Assembly (NCBI GenBank): GCA_050874705.1 | Contig: JBNMLE010000015.1 | Span: 1-19,891 of the forward strand | Direction of reading: 5' to 3' | DNA length: 19,891 bases | Source: Fiminaster sp050874705 | GTDB lineage: Bacteria > Bacillota_I > Bacilli_A > RFN20 > CAG-826 | Part shown: in pieces, positions 7,114 to 13,883 of the stretch | How the letters are laid out: every line of letters begins with the position of its first letter | How positions within the stretch are numbered: the first letter of the stretch is position 1 | Notes under the pieces: model-generated | What the model was told of the DNA's origin: nothing | The model's input: only the letters and a program-made list of their open reading frames with translations | The model's database searches: none | Program-made: the position numbers and the translations under genes

Positions 7114-8232
7114 ATGGAAAAAGAAAATAAAACAGAATTAACACCAAATGAATTAAATAAAGAAGAAACTAACGAAGCTATTTTAAATAATGAAGAAGTC
7201 TCAGTAAATGAAGAGAACAGTGAAGAAATAAAAGCTGAAGAAAATAATGAAAACGCTTCTGAAAATAATGAAGAAGTTGATCCTATTTATAATAAGCAAC
7301 AATTTGTTGAATCATTTTCTTATGATAGTGAATATCTAAACAACATCGAAGAAGAAAGAAAGAAATTTTATAAATTTAGTAAATCTCAAAATGTTATTAA
7401 GTGGGTTGTTGCTCTTCTTGGTTTAGGCGTAATTGCTTTTTCTTGTTTAGGTCTTCCAACAATTTTTGTCGATGATAAAGGAAAAGCTCTTTCTTGGGTT
7501 TTCCCAACAATGATAGGTCTTGTTGTCATCTCTTTAGCGGCGATACTTGCTTATACATTTGTTTTAAAACGCATATTAAGAAAGAAAATGAGTGCTTATT
7601 TTTATAATTATTATCAGAACATGAGTGAATATGTTTTTGACAAAAAGAATTACAAAGAATTTAATCTTCAAAAACCAGATAAAATAGCAAAGATTCAATT
7701 TGATGAAAACTATCTATTTGAAGGTGTTGCCGAAGTCGGCTCAAGAGGTCTTACTGATTTTGTATATAAAGATAGAAATATCATGGTTTGTGACTGCTCA
7801 GCACAAGTGAAAGACACAAAAAGAATTTATCCTATTTTTGTTGGGAAATATTTAATCGGTCCTTCTAAATATGAAGGTGATGAAAGAATTGTCGTTTATA
7901 TTAAAGGCGATGATAGAGGTATTTTTCCAACAAATATTTCTGATTTAGAATGCGTTCACGAAGATGATGATTTAAATGTTTATACGAATAATAAAAATTG
8001 GAAAAAAGTTATTAACACTACAGTTATGAGAAGACTTAAGGCTATTAAAACTGGCTCCCAATTAGTGGACTTAGCTCTTTCTACTTATAACGGACATACT
8101 TACATTTGTATGGGATACGATGATCCAATCATGATGCTTCCATTTGATCATGCATTTGATCCAAATCCTATCAAAGAATATAAAAACGATTTATTACTCG
8201 TTTGTAAATTAATAGAGGCTTTATCAAAATGA
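7114..8232 (+). CDS. DUF3137-like membrane protein with acidic N-terminal tail
   Basis: A protein of 372 residues. Residues 1-55 are a highly acidic Glu/Asn-rich tail. Two membrane helices follow (about 94-117 and 127-150), then a soluble domain of about 220 residues. The order of two helices then a domain with a D-LNVYTNN segment, a TVMRRLKAIKT helix, a HTYICMGYDD strand pair and a C-terminal KNDLLLVCKLIEAL helix resembles the DUF3137 family as I remember it; a profile search would settle this. The function of that family is not established. The Shine-Dalgarno AAGGAAG is in place. Its TGA stop overlaps the start of the Ntdp gene by four bases (ATGA), so the two are probably translationally coupled and may act together. 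Confidence 0.7.
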   Translation: MEKENKTELTPNELNKEETNEAILNNEEVSVNEENSEEIKAEENNENASENNEEVDPIYNKQQFVESFSYDSEYLNNIEEERKKFYKFSKSQNVIKWVVALLGLGVIAFSCLGLPTIFVDDKGKALSWVFPTMIGLVVISLAAILAYTFVLKRILRKKMSAYFYNYYQNMSEYVFDKKNYKEFNLQKPDKIAKIQFDENYLFEGVAEVGSRGLTDFVYKDRNIMVCDCSAQVKDTKRIYPIFVGKYLIGPSKYEGDERIVVYIKGDDRGIFPTNISDLECVHEDDDLNVYTNNKNWKKVINTTVMRRLKAIKTGSQLVDLALSTYNGHTYICMGYDDPIMMLPFDHAFDPNPIKEYKNDLLLVCKLIEALSK

Positions 8233-8759
8233 ATTCCTTAAGAGACACTTGGGTTATTGTCCAAGCTTATAAACATAATGGCGAACTTCACCGTCAATGG
8301 AGTCACGGCTATATTTTAGAAGATAATGATGATTATTATGTTATGGCTTCTATTCGCGCTTCAGTTGTTGAAAGTGATGGAAGAAAATGGCATACAAAAG
8401 AACCTGCAATTTTTATACTTTCTAAAAAAGAATGGTTTAATGTAATTGCAATGCTTAAAGAAGATGGTGTTTGTTATTATGTAAATATCGCATCACCAAC
8501 AATTTATGATAAAGGGTTTTTAAAATATATTGATTACGATCTTGATATTAAATTATATGGTGATGGATCAACAAGATTACTTGATGTAAGCGAATATCGT
8601 AAACACGCGAAAGAGCAAAATTATCCTGGTGAAATTCGCACAATACTTTCTTCTTACGTTGATAAAACATATAAACGCATAAAAGAAAAAGAATATCCTT
8701 TTGATGATAACGCTATTTTGAAATATTACCGAGATTTTAAAAAGAGTGTTAACCAATAA
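8229..8759 (+). CDS. DUF402-family nucleoside tri-/diphosphatase (Ntdp-like)
   Basis: The 176-residue protein matches the DUF402 family, to which Staphylococcus aureus Ntdp (Sa1684) and Bacillus subtilis YgaC belong. These hydrolyse nucleoside tri- and diphosphates using a divalent metal. The diagnostic features are RQWSHGYILEDNDDYYVMAS near residues 22-41, an aromatic W-N-x-I segment (EWFNVIAML) near 68-76, and the catalytic region YYVNIASP at about 84-91 followed by YIDYDLDIKLYGDGSTRLLD near 100-120, rich in the Asp residues that bind metal. The C terminus is lysine-rich and ends in YRDFKKSVNQ. It begins by a four-base overlap with the upstream membrane gene. Its last 11 bases overlap the end of the convergent reductase gene. 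No signal peptide; cytosolic. Confidence 0.88.
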   Translation: MNSLRDTWVIVQAYKHNGELHRQWSHGYILEDNDDYYVMASIRASVVESDGRKWHTKEPAIFILSKKEWFNVIAMLKEDGVCYYVNIASPTIYDKGFLKYIDYDLDIKLYGDGSTRLLDVSEYRKHAKEQNYPGEIRTILSSYVDKTYKRIKEKEYPFDDNAILKYYRDFKKSVNQ

Positions 8760-9624
8760 TTTTTAATATTTTATTTGCTTCTTTAATTCCTGGAGCAATA
8801 CGTCTTTTCTTATTTTCATAATTTACGCAGTCTCCACAGGCATAAATATTTTTTGCAATTGTTAAATTATCATTTATTTTGAAAAAACCATTTTGTTTTT
8901 CAAAATTAAAATCTAATAATTCCGCGACATTGCCAAAATTAACAAAAATATAATCAACCGGTAGTTCAGTATCTGTATCATTTTTTAAATTATGTATGAC
9001 AATTTTTGACGCTTTGTTATCTTCTATAACTAATTCTTTTGGAATATATGAAAGATAAATGGATAGGTTTTTTGCATCTTTAATTGCTTCAGGATTACCT
9101 CTAAATTCATCTCTTCTATGAATTAAAGAAATATATGGGGAAATAGTAGATAATGTTTTTGCCCAATCAAGCGCGCTATCACCGCCCCCAAAAATAGCGA
9201 CACGTTTATTTTTTAAAAACATATAATCCTTTAAGTGGTATATTATGTTTGAACATTTATCTTCATTTTCTAGACCAAGTTTCCTTGGTGAATAAAAACC
9301 TAGTCCAGTGCAAATAATGAGGTTTTTGCAATGATATTCATTATTATTTGTATTAACCACTATATCTTCATTTTGTTGAACACTTATTACTTTTTCATTT
9401 GTTTTAATTGCTTCTTTTTTAATGTTTTTTAAAAGAAGAGCAATATAATCTTTTGCTTTAATAGTTGGTATATCAGGAATATCAACGATATCTTTTTCTG
9501 GATATAAATTTATTAGCTGTCCGCCTATTTTATCTGTAGCTTCAAGAAGTAGACAATCGTTCAGTTTGCCCGCTAAATATAATCCGATTGGTCCCGCTCC
9601 GATAATAATATTTTCGTAAAACAT
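8749..9624 (-). CDS. Ferredoxin/flavodoxin-NADP+ reductase, thioredoxin-reductase-like (YumC type)
   Basis: This FAD enzyme transfers electrons between NADPH and ferredoxin or flavodoxin. The FAD site IIIGAGPIGLYLAG is at the N terminus, followed by GGQLINLYPEKDIVDIPDIP, which matches YumC-type reductases. The NADPH domain has AIFGGGDSALDWA and the phosphate-recognising HRRDEFRG, and the second FAD motif is IYACGDC. The redox CxxC that defines thioredoxin reductase between the NADPH motifs is absent. At 291 residues it is shorter than the usual roughly 330 and lacks the C-terminal tail that stacks on FAD. I chose the ATG at 9624-9622: the perfect extended -10 (TGT then TATAAT, 9640-9632) overlaps the upstream ATG at 9633-9631, which would be at or before the transcription start. 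The 3' end overlaps the Ntdp gene by 11 bases. Confidence 0.88.
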   Translation of the reverse strand: MFYENIIIGAGPIGLYLAGKLNDCLLLEATDKIGGQLINLYPEKDIVDIPDIPTIKAKDYIALLLKNIKKEAIKTNEKVISVQQNEDIVVNTNNNEYHCKNLIICTGLGFYSPRKLGLENEDKCSNIIYHLKDYMFLKNKRVAIFGGGDSALDWAKTLSTISPYISLIHRRDEFRGNPEAIKDAKNLSIYLSYIPKELVIEDNKASKIVIHNLKNDTDTELPVDYIFVNFGNVAELLDFNFEKQNGFFKINDNLTIAKNIYACGDCVNYENKKRRIAPGIKEANKILKIIG

Positions 9625-9640
9625 ATTTTTCATTATAACA
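9625..9640 (-). promoter_or_regulatory. Extended -10 promoter of the reductase, start probably leaderless
   Basis: Read on the minus strand, TGT (9640-9638) and TATAAT (9637-9632) form a perfect extended -10. Seven bases later comes the ATG at 9624-9622, so the message should begin at or one base before the start codon. There is no Shine-Dalgarno. Confidence 0.55.
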
Positions 9641-9654
9641 AAGTTATATACCTT

Positions 9655-9675
9655 TGGTATAATAAAACAAGGTGG
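9655..9675 (+). promoter_or_regulatory. Extended -10 promoter and RBS of the tsa operon
   Basis: TGG (9655-9657) followed by TATAAT (9658-9663) is a perfect extended -10. The predicted start near 9670 falls at the AAGGTGG Shine-Dalgarno (9669-9675), five bases before the ATG at 9681. The divergent reductase promoter is only 15 bases away. Confidence 0.6.
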
Positions 9676-9680
9676 TTTTT

Positions 9681-10142
9681 ATGAAAGAAATTAAAATTAT
9701 TTCTAATAACGAAAAAGAAACTCGTGAATTAGCGGCTAAAATTGTAAGAAAATTATGTCCAGGTGATGTAGTTTTATTAACAGGTGATCTTGGAGCAGGA
9801 AAGACAACATTTGTTGGCGGAGCTCTTAATGAACTCGGCTACAAAGATCATGTTGTATCTCCAACATTTAATATTTTGAAATGCTATTTTGAAGTTAAAC
9901 CAAATGTTTTTCATATTGATGCATATAGGCTTGAAGATCAAAATCATGATATTGGATTAGAAGAATTTATTGAAGGAAACGGCATTACATTTATTGAATG
10001 GCCAATATATATTCCTGAATTAATTCCAAATAAACATTTTACAATTTCTCTTAAACGTATTAATGATTCCGCTAGAGAAATTACTATTACTGATAATAAT
10101 GGCTACTATAAAGAACTTTTGCATTCTTTGGAGGAAAAATAA
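9681..10142 (+). CDS. tsaE: TsaE, ATPase of tRNA t6A synthesis
   Basis: TsaE binds and hydrolyses ATP to drive turnover of the TsaBD complex that places threonylcarbamoyl on A37 of ANN-reading tRNAs. The 153-residue protein has the Walker A loop GDLGAGKTT at residues 35-43, the SPTFNILKCY switch and HIDAYRLED segment, and ITFIEWP, which is the family's Walker B-like strand with its invariant Trp. The start is ATG 9681 with AAGGTGG five bases upstream; a longer reading from a GTG at 9672 would put the start inside the Shine-Dalgarno. It is the first gene of a four-gene operon and its stop shares one base with the tsaB start (TAATG). Confidence 0.96.
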   Translation: MKEIKIISNNEKETRELAAKIVRKLCPGDVVLLTGDLGAGKTTFVGGALNELGYKDHVVSPTFNILKCYFEVKPNVFHIDAYRLEDQNHDIGLEEFIEGNGITFIEWPIYIPELIPNKHFTISLKRINDSAREITITDNNGYYKELLHSLEEK

Positions 10143-10738
10143 TGTATTATTTACTTCTTGATAGTTCAAATAAATATTTATCTGTTGGACTAGCCAATGA
10201 TGAGAAAAAAGTTGTTGATAGAATTTTTTATGAAGCTTGGCAAAGACAAAGCGAAGTCATGGTTAGTGAAATTGGAAATATTCTAAAAAGAAACAATTTA
10301 ACTAAAGATGATCTTGAAGGCATTGTTGTTGGAATTGGCCCTGGTTCATATACCGGTGTTAGAATTGCTATAACAATTGCAAAAACTATCGCGTATGCTT
10401 TAAAAATAAAAGTTTATAAAGTTAGTTCATTGTCACTTCTTAGAAATCCAAATAAACCAACAATATGCATTTTCAATGCTAGAAGCGGAAGATCATATTT
10501 TGGCTGCTATGATGGTGATAAAGTTTTGCACGTTGATGAAGTTGTTCCAAATGAAGAAGTTTTAAATTACATCAATGATCACAAGGATTATTTAGTTAAT
10601 GGAGACACAAATAATTTAGGTATTGAAAGTGGGGATTTTGATATCATTAATAATCTCGCTTTAGGTATCAATGATAATAATTTAGTGGACAACATATTCA
10701 CTCTTAATCCTATTTATTTAAAGGATTTAATGAAATGA
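10142..10738 (+). CDS. tsaB: TsaB, t6A synthesis scaffold/TsaD partner
   Basis: TsaB is an actin-fold, kinase-like paralogue of TsaD that forms the TsaBD heterodimer and is needed for its activity. The protein has 198 residues, beginning MYYLLLDSSNKYLSVGL, the phosphate-1-like strand, and contains the family signature VVGIGPGSYTGVRIA at about residues 61-75. It is slightly shorter than the usual 220-230, with the C-terminal part reduced (it ends YLKDLMK). GGAGG lies 8 bases before the ATG, inside the 3' end of tsaE. Its TGA stop overlaps the rimI start by four bases (ATGA). Confidence 0.95.
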   Translation: MYYLLLDSSNKYLSVGLANDEKKVVDRIFYEAWQRQSEVMVSEIGNILKRNNLTKDDLEGIVVGIGPGSYTGVRIAITIAKTIAYALKIKVYKVSSLSLLRNPNKPTICIFNARSGRSYFGCYDGDKVLHVDEVVPNEEVLNYINDHKDYLVNGDTNNLGIESGDFDIINNLALGINDNNLVDNIFTLNPIYLKDLMK

Positions 10739-11184
10739 TCAATTATCGTAGCTCATCCTTAAATGATATTGATGAATTATTAGAAATTGAAAACGAATCA
10801 TTTGTTAATCCGTGGAAAAAAGAAGATTTAATTTATGAACTGACTTCTAATCCATTAAATAAATTTCTAGTAATTGAAATTGATGGAAAAATTATTGGAT
10901 TCATAGATTACATGATTACATTTAATTCCGCGACAATATCTCAAATTGCTATTAAAAAAGAATATCGAAATAAAGGATACGCAACAAACTTGCTTAACAA
11001 AATGGAAGAGACATTTATCAAAAGTGGAGAAGACGCAGTTGAATATGTGACTCTTGAAGTGAGAAATAGCAACATAAATGCTCAAAAATTATATGAGAAA
11101 AATGGTTATAAAAAAGTAACAATAAAAAAGAATTATTATTTAGATGGCGAAGACGCTATCTATATGGTGAAAGGACTAATTTAA
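10735..11184 (+). CDS. rimI: RimI-like ribosomal protein S18 N-acetyltransferase (GNAT)
   Basis: The 149-residue protein has the GNAT fold. Its acetyl-CoA-binding motif A is QIAIKKEYRNKGYATNLL, with the R-x-x-G-x-A loop near residues 81-86. The C-terminal LEVRNSNINAQKLYEKNGYK and the YYLDGEDAIYMVK ending are typical of RimI, which acetylates the N-terminal Ala of ribosomal protein S18 in characterised bacteria. rimI is very often found next to tsaB and tsaD, as here. It overlaps tsaB by four bases, with AAGGA upstream, and is followed after one base by tsaD, so all four are probably translated from one message. Confidence 0.93.
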   Translation: MINYRSSSLNDIDELLEIENESFVNPWKKEDLIYELTSNPLNKFLVIEIDGKIIGFIDYMITFNSATISQIAIKKEYRNKGYATNLLNKMEETFIKSGEDAVEYVTLEVRNSNINAQKLYEKNGYKKVTIKKNYYLDGEDAIYMVKGLI

Positions 11185-11185
11185 T

Positions 11186-12196
11186 ATGGCTTGTATATTA
11201 GGAATTGAATCAAGTTGCGATGAAACATCTATCGCGATTATTAAAGACGGTGAACTACTATCAAATGTTGTTGCAACACAAATAAAGATGCATCAAAAAT
11301 TTGGTGGTGTTATGCCCGAACTTGCATCAAGGCTACATTGTGAAAATGTTTTATATGTCTTAGATGAAGCTTTAACTAAGGCTAATGTCAAACTAGAAGA
11401 TATTGATGCTTTTGCTTTTACTAGAGGTCCTGGTTTAATTGGTGCTTTACATATTGGAATGCAAGTTGCTAAAACACTTGCAATGTTATATAACAAGCCT
11501 CTTATTCCTGTTCATCATTTAGCGGCTCATATTTATGCGAATGAATATGTAAAACCTTTGCAATTCCCGCTTCTTTCTATAGTTGTCAGTGGTGGCAATA
11601 CTGAATTTGTTTATATGAAAGAATCAATGGATTTTGAAATCATCGGTGAAACAAAAGATGACGCGATTGGAGAATGCTTTGATAAGGTTGCAAGAACCGT
11701 TGGACTTCCATATCCTGGAGGAATTCCAATTGATAAATTATCTAAAGAAGGAAAACATACTTACAAACTTCCAACTCCTCTTCATGATGATAGTCTTGAC
11801 TTCTCTTATAGTGGTCTTAAAACCGCAGTAATTAATTTAGTGAATAACGAAAAACAAAAAGGAAACGAAATTAATATTCCTGATTTATGCAAATCTTTCC
11901 AAGATGTCGCAGTTGGAATGATTATGGATAGACTTGAAAAAGCTTTAAAACGTTATGATATCAAACAAGTTGTTTTAGCAGGAGGCGTTAGCGCTAATTC
12001 ATATCTACGTGAAAAGATGCATGAACGACTCGATAATAGTGGAGTTGACTTAATCGTTCCACCTATTTGGTGCACAACTGATAATGCTGCGATGATTGCG
12101 CGTCTTGCAACTCATCTTTATGATATGAAAATATTCGCCGATTCAACGATTTCTTGTGACCCAAATTGGCGAATTGATAAATATAAAGTATTTTAA
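11186..12196 (+). CDS. tsaD: TsaD, tRNA N6-adenosine threonylcarbamoyltransferase
   Basis: TsaD transfers the threonylcarbamoyl group from threonylcarbamoyl-AMP to A37 of tRNA. The 336-residue protein is of standard length and carries the ASKHA-fold motifs: ILGIESSCDETSIAI at the N terminus, the metal-binding pair in HHLAAH (His111 and His115), VVSGGNTEFVYM, YPGGIPIDKLSKEG, and VLAGGVSANSYLREKM followed by CTDNAAMIA. The first partner, TsaC/YwlC, which makes the intermediate, is not in the window and must be elsewhere. The start one base after the rimI stop implies coupling. The next gene, asnS, has its own promoter about 15 bases downstream of the stop. Confidence 0.98.
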   Translation: MACILGIESSCDETSIAIIKDGELLSNVVATQIKMHQKFGGVMPELASRLHCENVLYVLDEALTKANVKLEDIDAFAFTRGPGLIGALHIGMQVAKTLAMLYNKPLIPVHHLAAHIYANEYVKPLQFPLLSIVVSGGNTEFVYMKESMDFEIIGETKDDAIGECFDKVARTVGLPYPGGIPIDKLSKEGKHTYKLPTPLHDDSLDFSYSGLKTAVINLVNNEKQKGNEINIPDLCKSFQDVAVGMIMDRLEKALKRYDIKQVVLAGGVSANSYLREKMHERLDNSGVDLIVPPIWCTTDNAAMIARLATHLYDMKIFADSTISCDPNWRIDKYKVF

Positions 12197-12207
12197 TTAA
12201 AATAATT

Positions 12208-12233
12208 TGCTATAATTTAATAGATTTTGGAGG
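12208..12233 (+). promoter_or_regulatory. Extended -10 promoter and RBS of asnS
   Basis: TGC (12208-12210) and TATAAT (12211-12216) form a perfect extended -10. Transcription should start near 12223, followed by GGAGG at 12229-12233, five bases before ATG 12239. No T-box leader or terminator-antiterminator is present, as the leader is only about 16 bases. Confidence 0.6.
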
Positions 12234-12238
12234 TATTT

Positions 12239-13642
12239 ATGGAACCAAAAAGTGTATTAGTTTCAGATATTTATGCTTTGATTAGCAGTGATAATGCTGA
12301 ATATAAGAAAATTTTAGAAGACTTAAAAGAAGTTTTTGTACAAGGATGGGTAAGAACAAACCGCAATAATGGACATATAGGTTTTATCGCTCTTAATGAT
12401 GGATCTTGCTTTAAAAATGTTCAACTTGTTTATGATGAAAACGTAATTGATGATTTTAATGGTTTATCCCACGTTAATACAGGTGCCGCTTTATCAATTA
12501 TCGGTGAACTTGTTTTAACTCCAAATGCAAAACAACCATTTGAAATACAAGTGAAAGAATTCACAATTGAAGGTGACGTTGATAGTGATTATCCTCTTCA
12601 AAAGAAAGCTCATTCATTTGAATTTTTAAGAGATATTGCCTATTTAAGACCTCGCGCGAATACATTCAATGCTGTTTTTAGAATGAGAAACGCAATGGCA
12701 ATGGCAATTCATGAATATTTCCAACAAAATGGATTTATGTATGTTCATACACCAATCATTACTGGAAACGACGCAGAAGGCGCTGGTTCAACTTTTAGTG
12801 TTATCACCGATGATAAGAAAAATCCAAATTCATTTTTTGGAAAACCTGTTTCTTTGACTGTTAGTGGTCAACTCCATGTTGAAGCATTTGCGCTTGCATT
12901 TAGAGATGTCTATACATTTGGCCCTACTTTTAGAGCGGAACATTCAAATACAACAAGACACGCATCTGAATTCTGGATGATTGAACCTGAACTTGCATTT
13001 GCAGATCTTGAAGATGATATGGAATGCATTGAAGGATGCTTGAAACATTGTATTGATGTTGCATTACATCAATGCCCAGACGAAATAGAATTCTTTAATT
13101 CATTTATTGATAAAGGATTAAAAGATCGTTTACATCATGTGTTACATAGTGAATTTAAGCGTATGTCTTATACTGACGCTATTGAAGAACTTAAAAAAGC
13201 TGTCAAAAACGGTCATAAATTTGATAACAATAATATCGAATGGGGCATGGATTTACAAAGTGAACATGAACGTTATATCACCGAACAAGTTGTCAAAGGT
13301 CCTGTTTTCTTAATTGATTATCCAAAAGAAATTAAAGCCTTCTATATGAGACAAAATGATGATGGCAAAACAGTTGCAGCTTGCGACTTATTAGTTCCTT
13401 ATGTTGGCGAACTTGTTGGTGGTTCTCAAAGAGAAGAAAGATATGATTTATTAAAACAACGCATGGAAGAATGCCATTGTTTGAAAGGACTTGAATGGTA
13501 TCTTGATTTACGCCGTTATGGTGGATGCAAACATGCTGGTTTTGGTATCGGCTTTGATAGATTATTAATGTATGTTACAGGTATGAACAACATTCGTGAT
13601 GTTCAACCTTTCCCACGTACAAGCGACCCAATTAAATATTAA
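12239..13642 (+). CDS. asnS: Asparaginyl-tRNA synthetase
   Basis: A class II synthetase that charges tRNA-Asn with asparagine. The 467-residue protein has an OB-fold anticodon-binding domain (VFVQGWVRTNRNNGHIGFIA near 33-52) followed by the catalytic core: motif 1 region YLRPRANTF, NDAEGAGSTF, LTVSGQLHVEAFALA, motif 2 YTFGPTFRAEHSNTTRHASE, SEHERYI, and motif 3 GFGIGFDRLLMYVTG. The GSQREERYD and DLRRYGG segments match the longer E. coli-like AsnRS form of about 465 residues rather than the 430-residue Bacillus type. The Asn/Asp distinction rests on this pattern and is fairly secure. ATG 12239 is chosen over an upstream TTG because GGAGG lies five bases before it. Confidence 0.95.
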   Translation: MEPKSVLVSDIYALISSDNAEYKKILEDLKEVFVQGWVRTNRNNGHIGFIALNDGSCFKNVQLVYDENVIDDFNGLSHVNTGAALSIIGELVLTPNAKQPFEIQVKEFTIEGDVDSDYPLQKKAHSFEFLRDIAYLRPRANTFNAVFRMRNAMAMAIHEYFQQNGFMYVHTPIITGNDAEGAGSTFSVITDDKKNPNSFFGKPVSLTVSGQLHVEAFALAFRDVYTFGPTFRAEHSNTTRHASEFWMIEPELAFADLEDDMECIEGCLKHCIDVALHQCPDEIEFFNSFIDKGLKDRLHHVLHSEFKRMSYTDAIEELKKAVKNGHKFDNNNIEWGMDLQSEHERYITEQVVKGPVFLIDYPKEIKAFYMRQNDDGKTVAACDLLVPYVGELVGGSQREERYDLLKQRMEECHCLKGLEWYLDLRRYGGCKHAGFGIGFDRLLMYVTGMNNIRDVQPFPRTSDPIKY

Positions 13643-13644
13643 TT

Positions 13645-13803
13645 ATGGAAGAAAATAAACCTGTATTAACTGAAGAAGAAATTGCTGAAAAGAAGCGAAA
13701 ATCAAAAAATCGTATTTTTGGTTTTTTACTCATTTTAGTTATTCTTTTAAGTGGTGGGTTAATATACGAAATAGTTGACTTGATATTAAAAAATATCAAA
13801 TAA
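13645..13803 (+). CDS. 52-residue single-pass membrane microprotein
   Basis: A short frame begins two bases after the asnS stop and runs to TAA at 13801-13803. The protein starts MEENKPVLTEEEIAEKKRK, an acidic then basic cytosolic-type head, followed by a hydrophobic helix near residues 24-42 (IFGFLLILVILLSGGLIYE) and a short tail ending LKNIK. The positive residues before the helix suggest N-in/C-out. It lacks a Shine-Dalgarno, so it is probably translated by reinitiation after asnS. A terminator follows at once, so it is the last gene of the unit. No family is recognised. The clean charge-hydrophobic-charge layout and the tight spacing support it being real. Confidence 0.7.
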   Translation: MEENKPVLTEEEIAEKKRKSKNRIFGFLLILVILLSGGLIYEIVDLILKNIK

Positions 13804-13831
13804 GAGTGAGCAATACTCACTTTTATTTTTT
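13802..13831 (+). terminator. Intrinsic terminator of the asnS unit
   Basis: AGTGAG, loop CAATA, CTCACT, extended to nine pairs by AAG/TTT with one G-U, then a T-rich tract ending TTTTTT. It overlaps the stop codon of the microprotein gene. Confidence 0.85.
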
Positions 13832-13883
13832 CCAATAAAAACGCAACTTATTTTGTTAATAACTAATTATAAGGAGAAAAAAC

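Noticed and set aside
10867..11496. Minus-strand frames inside rimI and tsaD
   Set aside because: Both are opposite confidently assigned genes and lack translation signals.
11634..11831. Plus-strand frame in another phase within tsaD
   Set aside because: The tsaD frame through this region contains family motifs (YPGGIPIDKLSKEG); the overlapping frame has none.
12197..12238. T-box or other leader regulation before asnS
   Set aside because: The leader after the extended -10 is only about 16 bases and holds just the Shine-Dalgarno, too short for a T-box.
13632..13835. Minus-strand frame opposite the microprotein after asnS
   Set aside because: It would run through a terminator and the end of asnS and has no start signals; the plus-strand microprotein has better spacing and composition.
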